Source: Deltaproteobacteria bacterium RIFCSPHIGHO2_02_FULL_40_11 (lineage in GTDB: Bacteria; Bdellovibrionota; JACOXK01; 2-02-FULL-40-11). From it: a DNA stretch of 11,804 bases. The notes under the pieces were generated by a model. That model made no database searches and was not told the DNA's origin. It saw only the letters and a program-made list of their open reading frames with translations. Shown piece by piece: positions 1-7,210 of this stretch (position 1 is its first letter; the number at the start of each line of letters is the position of its first letter). The DNA lies in the NCBI GenBank assembly GCA_001798105.1, contig MGRI01000029.1, positions 126 to 11,929 of the forward strand. The letters are read 5' to 3'. The translations under genes and the position numbers were made by a program.

Positions 1-95
1 TTTTCACCAAGCTGGGTTTGACTCCATCTGAGTTTTTTGCGCATGCGTCGTATGAGATCGCCAATTTGTTTGGGGGTGCGAGCCAGCTCTTTCAT
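1..95 (-). CDS. XRE/HipB-like helix-turn-helix regulator, N-terminal fragment
   Basis: Reading leftward from ATG at 95 gives an open frame to the window edge, 31 complete codons. It begins MKELARTPKQIGDLIRRMRK and continues KLRWSQTQLGE. The IGDLIRRMRK stretch followed by WSQTQLGE matches the first two helices of the XRE/Cro HTH fold, in the form common in HipB-like antitoxins: basic helix 1, then S/T-Q-x-x-L at the start of the DNA-contacting part. Such proteins repress their own promoter, often with a toxin partner. The partner would lie off-window, so the antitoxin role is inference. Support comes from an 11-bp inverted repeat over the promoter. There is no Shine-Dalgarno site before the ATG, and the predicted transcript start lies only about 5 nt upstream. 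A free-standing HTH regulator is the main alternative. Confidence 0.7.
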   Translation of the reverse strand, partial: MKELARTPKQIGDLIRRMRKKLRWSQTQLGE

Positions 96-106
96 AGTAT
101 ATTTAT

Positions 107-135
107 ATTATGATCTAATTCCGATAATTCGTCAA
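107..135 (-). promoter_or_regulatory. Candidate sigma70 promoter of the HTH gene
   Basis: On the minus strand TTGACG (130-135) matches the -35 consensus at 5 of 6 positions. CATAAT (107-112) matches the -10 at 5 of 6. The spacing between them is the ideal 17 bp. Transcription would start near 100, leaving about 5 nt before the ATG at 95, so the message would be nearly leaderless. The -35 sits inside the spacer of the inverted repeat at 116-146. Confidence 0.55.
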
Positions 136-146
136 TATCGGAATTA
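116..146. promoter_or_regulatory. Perfect 11-bp inverted repeat, probable autoregulatory operator
   Basis: The left arm TAATTCCGATA (116-126) and right arm TATCGGAATTA (136-146) are exact reverse complements around a 9-nt spacer (127-135). The site lies 21 bp upstream of the HTH gene start, and its spacer contains that gene's candidate -35 hexamer. A bound dimer would therefore block RNA polymerase. It is not a convincing terminator: there is no T-run and the spacer is a promoter element. Assigning it to the adjacent HTH protein is inference from position and symmetry. Confidence 0.65.
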
Positions 147-215
147 ACACATAAAGTTGTTTTATGGTTTATATACGATAAAATGAGCTCAAAATTCTAC
201 CTATCTGATAGGAGA

Positions 216-869
216 TCACCAGAAGTTTGAGCCTTCGCCAAAGATTTGAAACCCAAAACCAAACCAATGCCCACTGATGCTTTTTGACACCATGACCTGA
301 TATTCGGCAGAAACTGAAAATCCATTCAATGTCATAAATTGCACACCCACACCGGGTGCGCCAAAGATTTGATTTACGCCCCTTGGAAGATCCTTCACCC
401 ATCCCCAACGTACTGCATAATCAACGCTGTCATTAAAGTCAGAGCTCGAAATATAGCCCCCATATGTTGTGAAATAAGGAGAAAGTTGGTGATATTGCCA
501 AAAGTGATACCTTAAAACTGAATAAAATGAATAACTAATCATAAACATGGAAGGCTCTGGATCTGTTAATACAGCACCTGTTCCCACCCCAATGCTGAAA
601 GGTCCAGCCACATAATAATCCAGGCGTTGTCCAAATCCTAACCCCGGGCCCAAAAAGGTCATCCCCAATCCCAACCGTCCCGTTCGATCGATATGAAAAA
701 GAAATTCGCGGTCGATTTCTTTTTTTTCTTTCCGAACTTTAGAAATAGCCTCTTGTCTGGCCTGAGGCGGTGTAGGCGTTGGTGTTTTACTTCCCATAGC
801 TTCTTGGGCAAAAGAAAGTGGTTCTATCAATAAGCTGAGTACAATTAGAATATATAAAGATAAGCGCAT
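216..869 (-). CDS. Exported, probable outer-membrane beta-barrel protein of unknown function
   Basis: I do not recognise the family. The 217-residue product begins with a clear Sec signal peptide: MRL, a hydrophobic core to about residue 15, and a likely signal peptidase I site after SFA at 21. Next comes a short Pro/Thr patch (KTPTPTPP) and a highly charged linker (about 33-54). Residues from about 55 to the end alternate aromatic, glycine and polar residues in short strands (for example GRLGLGMTFLGPGLGFG), typical of small outer-membrane barrels. The final strand, GHWFGFGFQIF, has the amphipathic pattern of a C-terminal barrel strand, although the last residue is Trp rather than the more common Phe. 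It is divergent from phoB. No Shine-Dalgarno site precedes the ATG. A periplasmic or surface-exposed all-beta protein is the alternative. Confidence 0.75.
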   Translation of the reverse strand: MRLSLYILIVLSLLIEPLSFAQEAMGSKTPTPTPPQARQEAISKVRKEKKEIDREFLFHIDRTGRLGLGMTFLGPGLGFGQRLDYYVAGPFSIGVGTGAVLTDPEPSMFMISYSFYSVLRYHFWQYHQLSPYFTTYGGYISSSDFNDSVDYAVRWGWVKDLPRGVNQIFGAPGVGVQFMTLNGFSVSAEYQVMVSKSISGHWFGFGFQIFGEGSNFW

Positions 870-875
870 ACCTAT

Positions 876-905
876 AATATACAGGAGAGGGTTTTAGGAT
901 TTCAA
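876..905 (-). promoter_or_regulatory. Candidate promoter of the exported protein gene (possibly leaderless)
   Basis: Minus-strand TTGAAA (900-905) and TATATT (876-881) are separated by 18 bp and each match the sigma70 hexamers at 5 of 6 positions. The expected start point, about 7 nt after the -10, falls at or next to the A of the ATG at 869. That would explain the missing ribosome binding site. This is prediction only. Confidence 0.35.
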
Positions 906-961
906 TATAAACCGTGGATATCTGAGTGTTTCTCTTTATGAGATTTTATGTTATTTATTTG

Positions 962-1660
962 ATGAACATGAAATCAAAAATTCTCATATTAGAAGACGAA
1001 TCCGATATTAACGACCTCATTGCCTATCATCTTAAAAAAAAAGGCTATGATGTGGCACAAGCATTCACAGTCAATGAGGCCCATGAAAAAATTTTACGTC
1101 AAAAACCAGCCCTTTTGGTTTTAGATCTCATGCTTTCAGATATGTCGGGTGTCAAATATTGCGAACAACTGAAAGCGGATAAAAGTACGCAAGATATTGC
1201 TATTTTAATGCTAACGGCTAAGTCTGAACACGAAGATATCTTAAAAGGCTTTGAAGCAGGTGCGGATGATTACGTCACCAAACCTTTTCAAGTTCAAGAA
1301 GTTATTGCGCGTATTGATGCAATCTTAAGAAGGGTTCAGAGCGACTTTAAAAAAGAAGCGGTGTTTCATTATAGAGATTTAGAAATTCATTGGGAGCGAC
1401 ACAAGGTTTATGCGAAAAAGAAGGAAGTTAAATTAACACTTACAGAGTTTAATATTTTAAAAACACTGGCCCAAAATCAAGGATGTGTTTTGACACGTGA
1501 TCGTCTTTTGGATGCGGTTTCAGGGGATGCCAATGTAATTGATCGAACGATCGATGTACATATGCAAGCGCTTCGAAAAAAAATAGGAAGTGCTAAGAAC
1601 GTGGTAGACCAATACATTGAAACCATTCGAGGGGTGGGGTATCGTTTTCGAGATGAATGA
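962..1660 (+). CDS. phoB: Phosphate regulon response regulator PhoB
   Basis: OmpR/PhoB-type two-component regulator, about 232 residues and close to the usual 229. The receiver domain (about 5-125) has the acidic cluster EDE (11-13), the phospho-acceptor Asp55 in LLVLDLML, the conserved Thr85 and Lys107 in DDYVTKPF. The C-terminal winged-helix domain (about 135-230) carries LTLTEFNILKTL, the recognition-helix stretch VIDRTIDVHMQALRKKIG and the terminal IRGVGYRF. The same frame is open from a GTG at 926, but family alignment starts at MKSKILILEDE, so ATG 962 or 968 is preferred. None has a good Shine-Dalgarno site. The 3' end overlaps phoR by 8 nt, implying translational coupling. The PhoB assignment over other OmpR-family members rests on the pst genes downstream. 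Confidence 0.93.
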   Translation: MNMKSKILILEDESDINDLIAYHLKKKGYDVAQAFTVNEAHEKILRQKPALLVLDLMLSDMSGVKYCEQLKADKSTQDIAILMLTAKSEHEDILKGFEAGADDYVTKPFQVQEVIARIDAILRRVQSDFKKEAVFHYRDLEIHWERHKVYAKKKEVKLTLTEFNILKTLAQNQGCVLTRDRLLDAVSGDANVIDRTIDVHMQALRKKIGSAKNVVDQYIETIRGVGYRFRDE

Positions 1661-2843
1661 CGGCTTTGTTTTGATCGGCTTCCTTGTTTTTTTGGGGTTT
1701 GGGATCGGGATATTTTTTTTCAGGTATAAAATAAAACAATCTCATAGCGCATTCGAAAGACTTTCAACGGAACGGAATCAATTTAAAAATAAAATTGAGG
1801 ATTTAACACACCAAAAAGATCAACTTTCAGCCATTCTTTCTGGCATTTATGACATTGTATTTGCCGTCAATCGTGAAAAAGAAATATTTCTTTATAACGA
1901 GAAATTTAAGCAGGCATTTTTGGTTCAAGCCGATCTTCAAAAAAATACAAAACTATTTGAAGTTGTTCGGGTGCCTGAAATCAATGAAGTTATTGAGCAA
2001 ACGCTAACGCAAAAAGCAATCTTCCAAAAGCAAATTAAAATTGTAAAAGAAGATATTCAGTTTTTTGAACTCATTTGTTCTCCTATTTTTTCTACATCTA
2101 AAGAAGTCATAGGGGCAGTTGCCATTTTACATGATATTTCAGAGCTGAAGGCATTGGAAAAAATGCGCGTTGATTTTGTGGCCAATGTTTCCCATGAATT
2201 TAAAACGCCCCTGACTTCTATTGATGGTTATACACAAACGCTTTTAAAGGAGGGGTTTGGTGATCCAAAACAGGCGCAGACTTTTTTAAAAACAATGCAA
2301 CATAATGTTGAGCGTTTGCGTGCGTTGGTTGAAGATCTCCTAACGCTTTCAAAAATTGAATCTCAGGAAAAAATTTATAAAGAAACAATCCCCTTAAAAA
2401 CACTTATTGAGAATGTATGTCTTCACTTTAAAGATCAAGCAGCGCAAAAAAAGATTACAATCATTCAAGATGTTCAAGTTGACGAAATTGTGGCGGACCC
2501 AAAATATATGGAACAAGCTGTGATGAACTTGGTGGATAATGCAATTAAATATAATAAAGAAAATGGAGAAGTAAAAATTTCTGTTTTACCTGCAACAATA
2601 AAAAATAATCCGGCGTGTCAAATTTTGGTAAAAGATACAGGCCCGGGGATTGAAGCGAAACACTTGCCAAGAATTTTTGAGCGCTTTTATAGGGGGGATC
2701 CTGGGAGAGATCGCAAATTGGGGGGGACAGGGTTAGGTCTCGCGATTGTTAAACATGTTGCATATCTTCATCGTGGCGATGTGGATGTGAAATCTGATCC
2801 AGATCAAGGTACAATATTTCGTATTGTTTTACCCCAGTTGTAA
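1653..2843 (+). CDS. phoR: Phosphate regulon sensor histidine kinase PhoR
   Basis: Membrane kinase partner of PhoB, 396 residues from ATG 1653, which overlaps the phoB stop. One N-terminal transmembrane segment (about 5-24) is followed by a charged, probably coiled-coil linker (28-57) and a PAS-like domain (about 55-165). The HisKA H-box NVSHEFKTPLTSIDGY carries phospho-acceptor His181. The HATPase domain has the N box (NLVDN, Asn292/Asn296), the G1 box KDTGPGIE (327-334), the F box IFERFYRGD and the G2 box GGTGLGL (357-363). No periplasmic sensor domain is visible, as expected if phosphate status comes from PstSCAB-PhoU. The frame is also open from TTG 1617, but that start would sit inside the phoB C-terminal domain and is unlikely. 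The G2 box is encoded across a run of seven G (2720-2726). Confidence 0.93.
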   Translation: MNDGFVLIGFLVFLGFGIGIFFFRYKIKQSHSAFERLSTERNQFKNKIEDLTHQKDQLSAILSGIYDIVFAVNREKEIFLYNEKFKQAFLVQADLQKNTKLFEVVRVPEINEVIEQTLTQKAIFQKQIKIVKEDIQFFELICSPIFSTSKEVIGAVAILHDISELKALEKMRVDFVANVSHEFKTPLTSIDGYTQTLLKEGFGDPKQAQTFLKTMQHNVERLRALVEDLLTLSKIESQEKIYKETIPLKTLIENVCLHFKDQAAQKKITIIQDVQVDEIVADPKYMEQAVMNLVDNAIKYNKENGEVKISVLPATIKNNPACQILVKDTGPGIEAKHLPRIFERFYRGDPGRDRKLGGTGLGLAIVKHVAYLHRGDVDVKSDPDQGTIFRIVLPQL

Positions 2844-2844
2844 A

Positions 2845-2888
2845 TCTTCATGGAGTCTTTATAAAATCTTAACAGGGTCTCTATAAGA
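2845..2888 (+). promoter_or_regulatory. Four tandem 11-bp direct repeats, probable PhoB-binding Pho box of pstS
   Basis: Four consecutive 11-nt units lie head to tail between the phoR stop and pstS. They are TCTTCATGGAG (2845-2855), TCTTTATAAAA (2856-2866), TCTTAACAGGG (2867-2877) and TCTCTATAAGA (2878-2888). TCT is invariant, followed by a T/C-N-A-T/C core and a variable 4-nt tail. Known Pho boxes are tandem 11-bp repeats with a 7-bp conserved part and a 4-bp variable part, each PhoB dimer binding two. The array ends 45 nt before the pstS ATG. TAGAAA at 2901-2906 is a possible weak -10, as expected for an activator-dependent promoter. The repeats are seen directly; PhoB binding is inference from period, position and neighbours. 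Confidence 0.75.
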
Positions 2889-2933
2889 ATAAGACAAAAC
2901 TAGAAAATAACTTAACCGAGGAGGGTTATCTTT

Positions 2934-3950
2934 ATGAAAATGAAATGGAAAAATGTTTTTGGCGGAATCATTTTAACCGTGTTGATCGTAAGTGGCTGCT
3001 CAAAAAAGGGGGGGGATTTCAAATATGTAAAAATTGATGGTTCAAGTACTGTTTTCCCCATTTCAGAGGCCGTGGCAGAAGAGTTTCGGAAGAAAGACGC
3101 CAATATTCGTGTAACAGTGGGGATTGCAGGGACAGGCGGTGGCTTCAAAAAGTTTTGTGCAGGCGAAACAGATATTTCAGATGCCTCTCGGCCCATTAAG
3201 CCCAGCGAAGTTGAGCTCTGTCAAAAAAACAATATTGGTTATATTGAACTGCCTGTGGCGTACGATGGGTTAACGATTGTTATTAATCCCAAAAATACCT
3301 GGGCAAAACATATTACCGTTCAAGAGCTTAAAAAATTATGGCAACCGGCTGCGCAAGATAAGATTAAGACATGGAATCAAGTTCGCGCGGGCTGGCCCAA
3401 TCGCCCGATTCATCTTTATGGACCGGGTGTGGACTCCGGCACGTATGATTATTTTACAGAGGCGATTGTTGGGAAAGAGCACGCAAGCCGTGGCGATTTT
3501 ACAGCCAGTGAAGATGATAATGTGCTGGTCCAGGGCGTTTCTACAGATGAAGAGGCTTTGGGTTTTTTTGGTCTGGCCTATTATGAAGAGAATAAAAATA
3601 AACTCAAACCCCTGCCTGTGGACGATGAAAACAACGCAAATGGTCGGGGTCCAGTGGCTGCATCTATGGAAACGGTCATGGATGGTACATATCAACCGCT
3701 TTCCAGACCGATTTTTATTTATGTGAATCAAAAAGCACTCAATCGGCCTGAAGTCAGTCAATATGTGCAGTATTATTTAGAAAATGCGGCTGTCTTATCC
3801 AGGGAAGTGGGGTATATTCCCCTTTCCAAGAAAGCATATGCATTGGCCCAAAAACGCGTTGAAAAACGTATCACAGGTTCTTTATTTGAGGGGCATGGGT
3901 CTCAAGTGGGGGTTCAAATTGATGTTGTGCTTGAAAAATCTTTGCAGTAA
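2934..3950 (+). CDS. pstS: Phosphate ABC transporter substrate-binding lipoprotein PstS
   Basis: Periplasmic high-affinity phosphate-binding protein, 338 residues. The N-terminus is a lipoprotein signal with lipobox VSGC, so Cys22 would be acylated and the protein anchored to a membrane. Phosphate-contacting PstS motifs are present: DGSSTVFP (35-42), GTGGGFKKFC (66-75) with SDASRP (82-87), and the PGVDSGTYDYF loop (164-174). A strong GAGGAGGG ribosome site (2918-2925) lies 8 nt before the ATG. It is first in the pstSCAB-phoU run, directly behind the putative Pho box. A run of six A then eight G (3002-3015) lies in codons 23-28, just after the lipobox, where a slippage would inactivate the gene. 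The family resembles the longer PstS group of many environmental bacteria. Confidence 0.96.
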   Translation: MKMKWKNVFGGIILTVLIVSGCSKKGGDFKYVKIDGSSTVFPISEAVAEEFRKKDANIRVTVGIAGTGGGFKKFCAGETDISDASRPIKPSEVELCQKNNIGYIELPVAYDGLTIVINPKNTWAKHITVQELKKLWQPAAQDKIKTWNQVRAGWPNRPIHLYGPGVDSGTYDYFTEAIVGKEHASRGDFTASEDDNVLVQGVSTDEEALGFFGLAYYEENKNKLKPLPVDDENNANGRGPVAASMETVMDGTYQPLSRPIFIYVNQKALNRPEVSQYVQYYLENAAVLSREVGYIPLSKKAYALAQKRVEKRITGSLFEGHGSQVGVQIDVVLEKSLQ

Positions 3951-3961
3951 AAAGTTGAAAC

Positions 3962-4861
3962 GTGGTTATTGATTTAACGGAAAAGCAGGCGTTCAGAGAG
4001 CGAATGATCAAAGCGCTCCTTTTTTTCTGTGGCATGGTTTCTGTTTTAACCACCCTGGGGATTGTGGGGATTTTGGTTTTTGAAACATGGGGGTTTTTTC
4101 AACATGTTTCTTTCAAACAGTTCTTTGGGGATACGCAATGGACGCCACTTTTTACAAACCAACATTTTGGTATTTGGGCGCTTGTCAGTGGCACGGTGCT
4201 GACCAGCGCTGTTGCCATTGGAACCGCACTTCCGCTGGGTCTTTTAGCGGCCATTTACTTAAGTGAGTTTGCCACAAAAAATTTTCGGTTGTTTGTAAAA
4301 CCCGCATTAGAAGTGCTTGCGGGTATTCCAACCGTTATCTATGGATATTTTGCGCTTACATTTATGACCCCCTTTTTGCAAAACTTCATTCCCGGACTGT
4401 CTGGGTTTAATGCCTTGGGTGCCGGGATTGTCATGGGAATGATGATTTTACCCATTATTGCCTCGCTTTCTGAAGATGCCATTTATGCGGTTCCGCCCAG
4501 TCTCAAAGAGGGGGCTTATGCTTTAGGGGCAAATAAATTGGCGACCATTTTTAAAGTTGTTTTGCCTTCATCTTTTTCTGGCATTGCCGCAGCCACGATT
4601 TTAGCAATATCGCGGGCCATTGGGGAAACCATGATTGTAGTGATTGCAGCCGGGCAACAACCTAATTTTAGCTTTGATCCCAGAGAGGCCATCCAAACGA
4701 TGACAGCTTACATTGTGCAAGTGAGCTTGGGAGATACCCCTACGGGGACGCTTGCGTACCAAACCATTTTTGCGGTTGGAATGACGCTTTTTCTTTTTAC
4801 ACTTTTACTCAATCTTTTTGCCCATCATTTGAGACGTAGAATTTTGAAGGGACATTTATAA
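3962..4861 (+). CDS. pstC: Phosphate ABC transporter permease PstC
   Basis: Inner-membrane permease, 299 residues with about six transmembrane helices. The first is at about residues 18-41 (ALLFFCGMVSVLTTLGIVGI). The cytoplasmic EAA loop that contacts the ATPase is seen as KEGAYALGANKLATIFKVVLP, followed by the PstC signature ISRAIGETMIVVIAAG. The GIPTVIYGYFALTF segment is also characteristic. The start is GTG at 3962, 11 nt after the pstS stop, with only a weak ribosome site. The next in-frame ATG (codon 14) would remove the N-terminal tail but leave TM1 intact, so the exact start is uncertain. It pairs with PstA to form the channel. Confidence 0.94.
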   Translation: MVIDLTEKQAFRERMIKALLFFCGMVSVLTTLGIVGILVFETWGFFQHVSFKQFFGDTQWTPLFTNQHFGIWALVSGTVLTSAVAIGTALPLGLLAAIYLSEFATKNFRLFVKPALEVLAGIPTVIYGYFALTFMTPFLQNFIPGLSGFNALGAGIVMGMMILPIIASLSEDAIYAVPPSLKEGAYALGANKLATIFKVVLPSSFSGIAAATILAISRAIGETMIVVIAAGQQPNFSFDPREAIQTMTAYIVQVSLGDTPTGTLAYQTIFAVGMTLFLFTLLLNLFAHHLRRRILKGHL

Positions 4862-5722
4862 ATGAGGCATCGATTTTTAAAAGAAAACACAATTGAAAAT
4901 GCCTTTAAAGCCATTTGTTTTTTGTCGATTCTACTTCCCTTGGTTTTAATTGTTGTTTTAATTGGAGATGCCGTCATCGATGGTTGGTCAAGGCTGAGTT
5001 TAGATTTTTTAACAGGATTTCCATCCCGAAAACCTGAACTGGCAGGATTTTTGCCCGCACTGGTGGGCAGCTTTTATCTGATGCTTTTGACATCGGCCAT
5101 TGCAATTCCTCTGGGCCTGGGGGCTGCGATTTATTTGGAAGAATATGCAAAGCCGGGATTTTTAACCTCTTTGATCGAAATTAATATTAGTAATCTGGCG
5201 GGCGTGCCTTCCATCATTTATGGTTTATTGGGCCTGGAGCTATTTGTTCGCATGTCTCATATGGGAAGAAGTCTTTTGGCAGGGGCGTGCACGCTTGCGC
5301 TTTTACTTTTACCGATGGTGATTATGGTTTCGCGTGAGTCATTGCGTGTGGTTCCAAATTCTCTCAGAGAAGCGGGCTTTGCGCTGGGTGCGGATCAATG
5401 GCAAACCATTTGGAAAATTATTCTTCCCATGAGTATTCCGGGCGCGCTGACAGGAATTATCTTATCTGTTGCACGCGCCATTGGGGAGACGGCACCGCTG
5501 ATTACCATTGGGGCTTTGACGTATGTTGCCTTTCTCCCGGATTCTATTCACAGCGCTTTTACGGCCATGCCCATTCAAATTTTTAACTGGATTTCAAGGC
5601 CCCAAACAGCGTTTCAAACCAACGCAGCTGCGGGGATTGTGGTTTTATTATTTTTAATGTTATTTTTCAATGCGCTTGCTATTTGGTTAAGGGCGCGCTT
5701 ACAACGTAAAGTATATTGGTAA
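4862..5722 (+). CDS. pstA: Phosphate ABC transporter permease PstA
   Basis: Second permease subunit, 286 residues with about six membrane helices, starting immediately after the pstC stop (TAA then ATG, no gap). A GAAGGGA ribosome site lies inside the pstC end, so translation is probably coupled. Family signatures are SNLAGVPSIIYGLLGLELF in the middle, the EAA loop REAGFALGADQWQTIWKIILP and SVARAIGETAPLITIGAL. It heterodimerises with PstC to form the phosphate path through the inner membrane. Confidence 0.94.
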   Translation: MRHRFLKENTIENAFKAICFLSILLPLVLIVVLIGDAVIDGWSRLSLDFLTGFPSRKPELAGFLPALVGSFYLMLLTSAIAIPLGLGAAIYLEEYAKPGFLTSLIEINISNLAGVPSIIYGLLGLELFVRMSHMGRSLLAGACTLALLLLPMVIMVSRESLRVVPNSLREAGFALGADQWQTIWKIILPMSIPGALTGIILSVARAIGETAPLITIGALTYVAFLPDSIHSAFTAMPIQIFNWISRPQTAFQTNAAAGIVVLLFLMLFFNALAIWLRARLQRKVYW

Positions 5723-5726
5723 AAAA

Positions 5727-6509
5727 ATGGAAAACGAGAGCAAAAATATTTTTCAATCCGTTAAAATGCGTTCGGAAAATCTCAAGGCCTGGTTTGGAAC
5801 ACATGAAGTTTTACATGGCATTACACTGTCTGTGCCCGAAAAATATGTGACCGCCATTATTGGACCTTCCGGGTGTGGTAAGTCTACGTTTATTCGATGC
5901 TTGAATCGAATGCATGAGGTTGTGCCTGCAACAAAAGTTTTAGGCAGTGTTTATTTGGATGCGATTGATATTTATAAAAATTCGATTAATCCGGTGAATT
6001 TAAGAAAAAAAGTGGGCATGGTTTTTCAAAAGCCAAATCCTTTTCCAACCATGTCCATCCGCGATAATGTTTTAGCGGGACTTCGTTTACAAGGTATAAA
6101 ACCTTATGATGCCCATGCCACTGTTGAAAAAGCGTTAACCCAGGCGGCATTGTGGGATGAAGTGAAAGATATTTTAAATCGCCCGGGTTTGAGTTTATCG
6201 GGTGGACAGCAACAACGTTTATGTATCGCACGGACGTTAGCTTTGGAACCAGAAGTTATTTTAATGGATGAACCGTGTTCTGCGCTGGACCCCATTGCAA
6301 CCGCTAAAATTGAAGATCTGATTCAAGAATTAAAAAGTAAATACACGGTGGTTATTGTAACCCATAATATGCAACAAGCCGCGCGTGTGTCGGATGTGAC
6401 GGCTTTCTTTTATTTAGGGGAACTGATAGAATTTGATAGGACAGAAAAAATATTCACAACGCCTAAAAATAGGAAAACAGAAGAATATGTCACAGGAAGG
6501 TTCGGTTAA
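5727..6509 (+). CDS. pstB: Phosphate ABC transporter ATP-binding protein PstB
   Basis: Cytoplasmic ATPase of the Pst importer, 260 residues. It has a Walker A GPSGCGKST (46-54), a Q-loop in VGMVFQKPNPFP, the ABC signature LSGGQ (157-161), Walker B VILMDEP (Asp181, Glu182), a D-loop SALD and the H-loop VTHNM. FQKPNPFPTMSIRDNV and DEPCSALDPIATAKIE are typical of PstB rather than other ABC ATPases. It starts 4 nt after pstA with a poor ribosome site. An internal ATG at 5766 would give a start nearer the usual core, but 260 residues is normal for the family. Its stop overlaps the phoU ATG by one base (TAATG). Confidence 0.96.
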   Translation: MENESKNIFQSVKMRSENLKAWFGTHEVLHGITLSVPEKYVTAIIGPSGCGKSTFIRCLNRMHEVVPATKVLGSVYLDAIDIYKNSINPVNLRKKVGMVFQKPNPFPTMSIRDNVLAGLRLQGIKPYDAHATVEKALTQAALWDEVKDILNRPGLSLSGGQQQRLCIARTLALEPEVILMDEPCSALDPIATAKIEDLIQELKSKYTVVIVTHNMQQAARVSDVTAFFYLGELIEFDRTEKIFTTPKNRKTEEYVTGRFG

Positions 6510-7204
6510 TGTCAGAAGATAAAAAAACAAGATTATTTGAAAAAGATCTTGATAAAATTACTGAAACCCTTACACAAATGGGCGGCATGGTGGAGAAAGC
6601 AATTTTAACATCCATCTTAGCGCTGAAAAATCGCGATACGCGCTTGGCCAAAGAGGTAATTCGTGACGATGCTGAAATTGATCAAAAAGAAATTGATATC
6701 GATCAACGCTGTATTCAGTATATTGCATTGCAACAACCCAAGGCCGGGGATTTACGATTTGTAACCTCTGCGATGAAAATTAATAATGATCTTGAACGTA
6801 TGGGAGATTATGCTGAGAGCATTGCCAGGCAGGCTTTGTTTTTATCCAAAAAACCGGCCTGGAGACCTTTGGTAAATATTCCACTGATGGCGGATATTGC
6901 CACAAGTATGGTTCGGGATTGTTTGAATGCTTTCGTTAGAAGGGATACTCAGATTGCTTACGATGTGATTCAGCGTGACGAAGAAGTCGATAAGATGCAA
7001 AGCAAGGTGTATAAAAATCTTTTAAACGACATGCTCCAAGATAAAAATAATATTGAAAGAGCCAGTGCATTGATTCTCGTATCCTCTAAGTTGGAACGTA
7101 TTGCGGATCAATCGACCAATATTTGTGAAGAAGTCATTTATCTTGTAACAGGGGAAAATGTTCGCCATCGTGAAAATATTACCCTTGAAGATTCAAGCAG
7201 TTGA
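6509..7204 (+). CDS. phoU: Phosphate transport system regulator PhoU
   Basis: Cytoplasmic regulator, 231 residues of all-helical sequence in two homologous PhoU domains (about 13-105 and 115-220). Each carries the metal-binding E/DxxxD-type motif on its last helix: NNDLERMGDYAESIA in the first, and SSKLERIADQSTNICEE in the second. PhoU bridges the PstSCAB transporter and PhoR, holding the kinase off when phosphate is plentiful. The one-base overlap with pstB indicates coupling. Length and architecture are standard. Confidence 0.95.
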   Translation: MSEDKKTRLFEKDLDKITETLTQMGGMVEKAILTSILALKNRDTRLAKEVIRDDAEIDQKEIDIDQRCIQYIALQQPKAGDLRFVTSAMKINNDLERMGDYAESIARQALFLSKKPAWRPLVNIPLMADIATSMVRDCLNAFVRRDTQIAYDVIQRDEEVDKMQSKVYKNLLNDMLQDKNNIERASALILVSSKLERIADQSTNICEEVIYLVTGENVRHRENITLEDSSS

Positions 7205-7210
7205 TTTTGT

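Noticed and set aside
200..212. Short palindrome CCTATCTGATAGG downstream of the exported protein gene, considered as a terminator.
   Set aside because: The usable stem is only about four pairs, AT-rich, and there is no solid T-run on the minus strand after it.
926..961. GTG-initiated 14-codon (or 12-codon) extension of phoB.
   Set aside because: The added residues (MFLFMRFYVIYL) are hydrophobic, unlike any receiver-domain N-terminus, and family alignment starts at MKSKILILEDE.
3336..3761. Minus-strand open frame of 141 codons inside pstS.
   Set aside because: It lies wholly within a gene with clear family motifs and is a by-product of its codon pattern.
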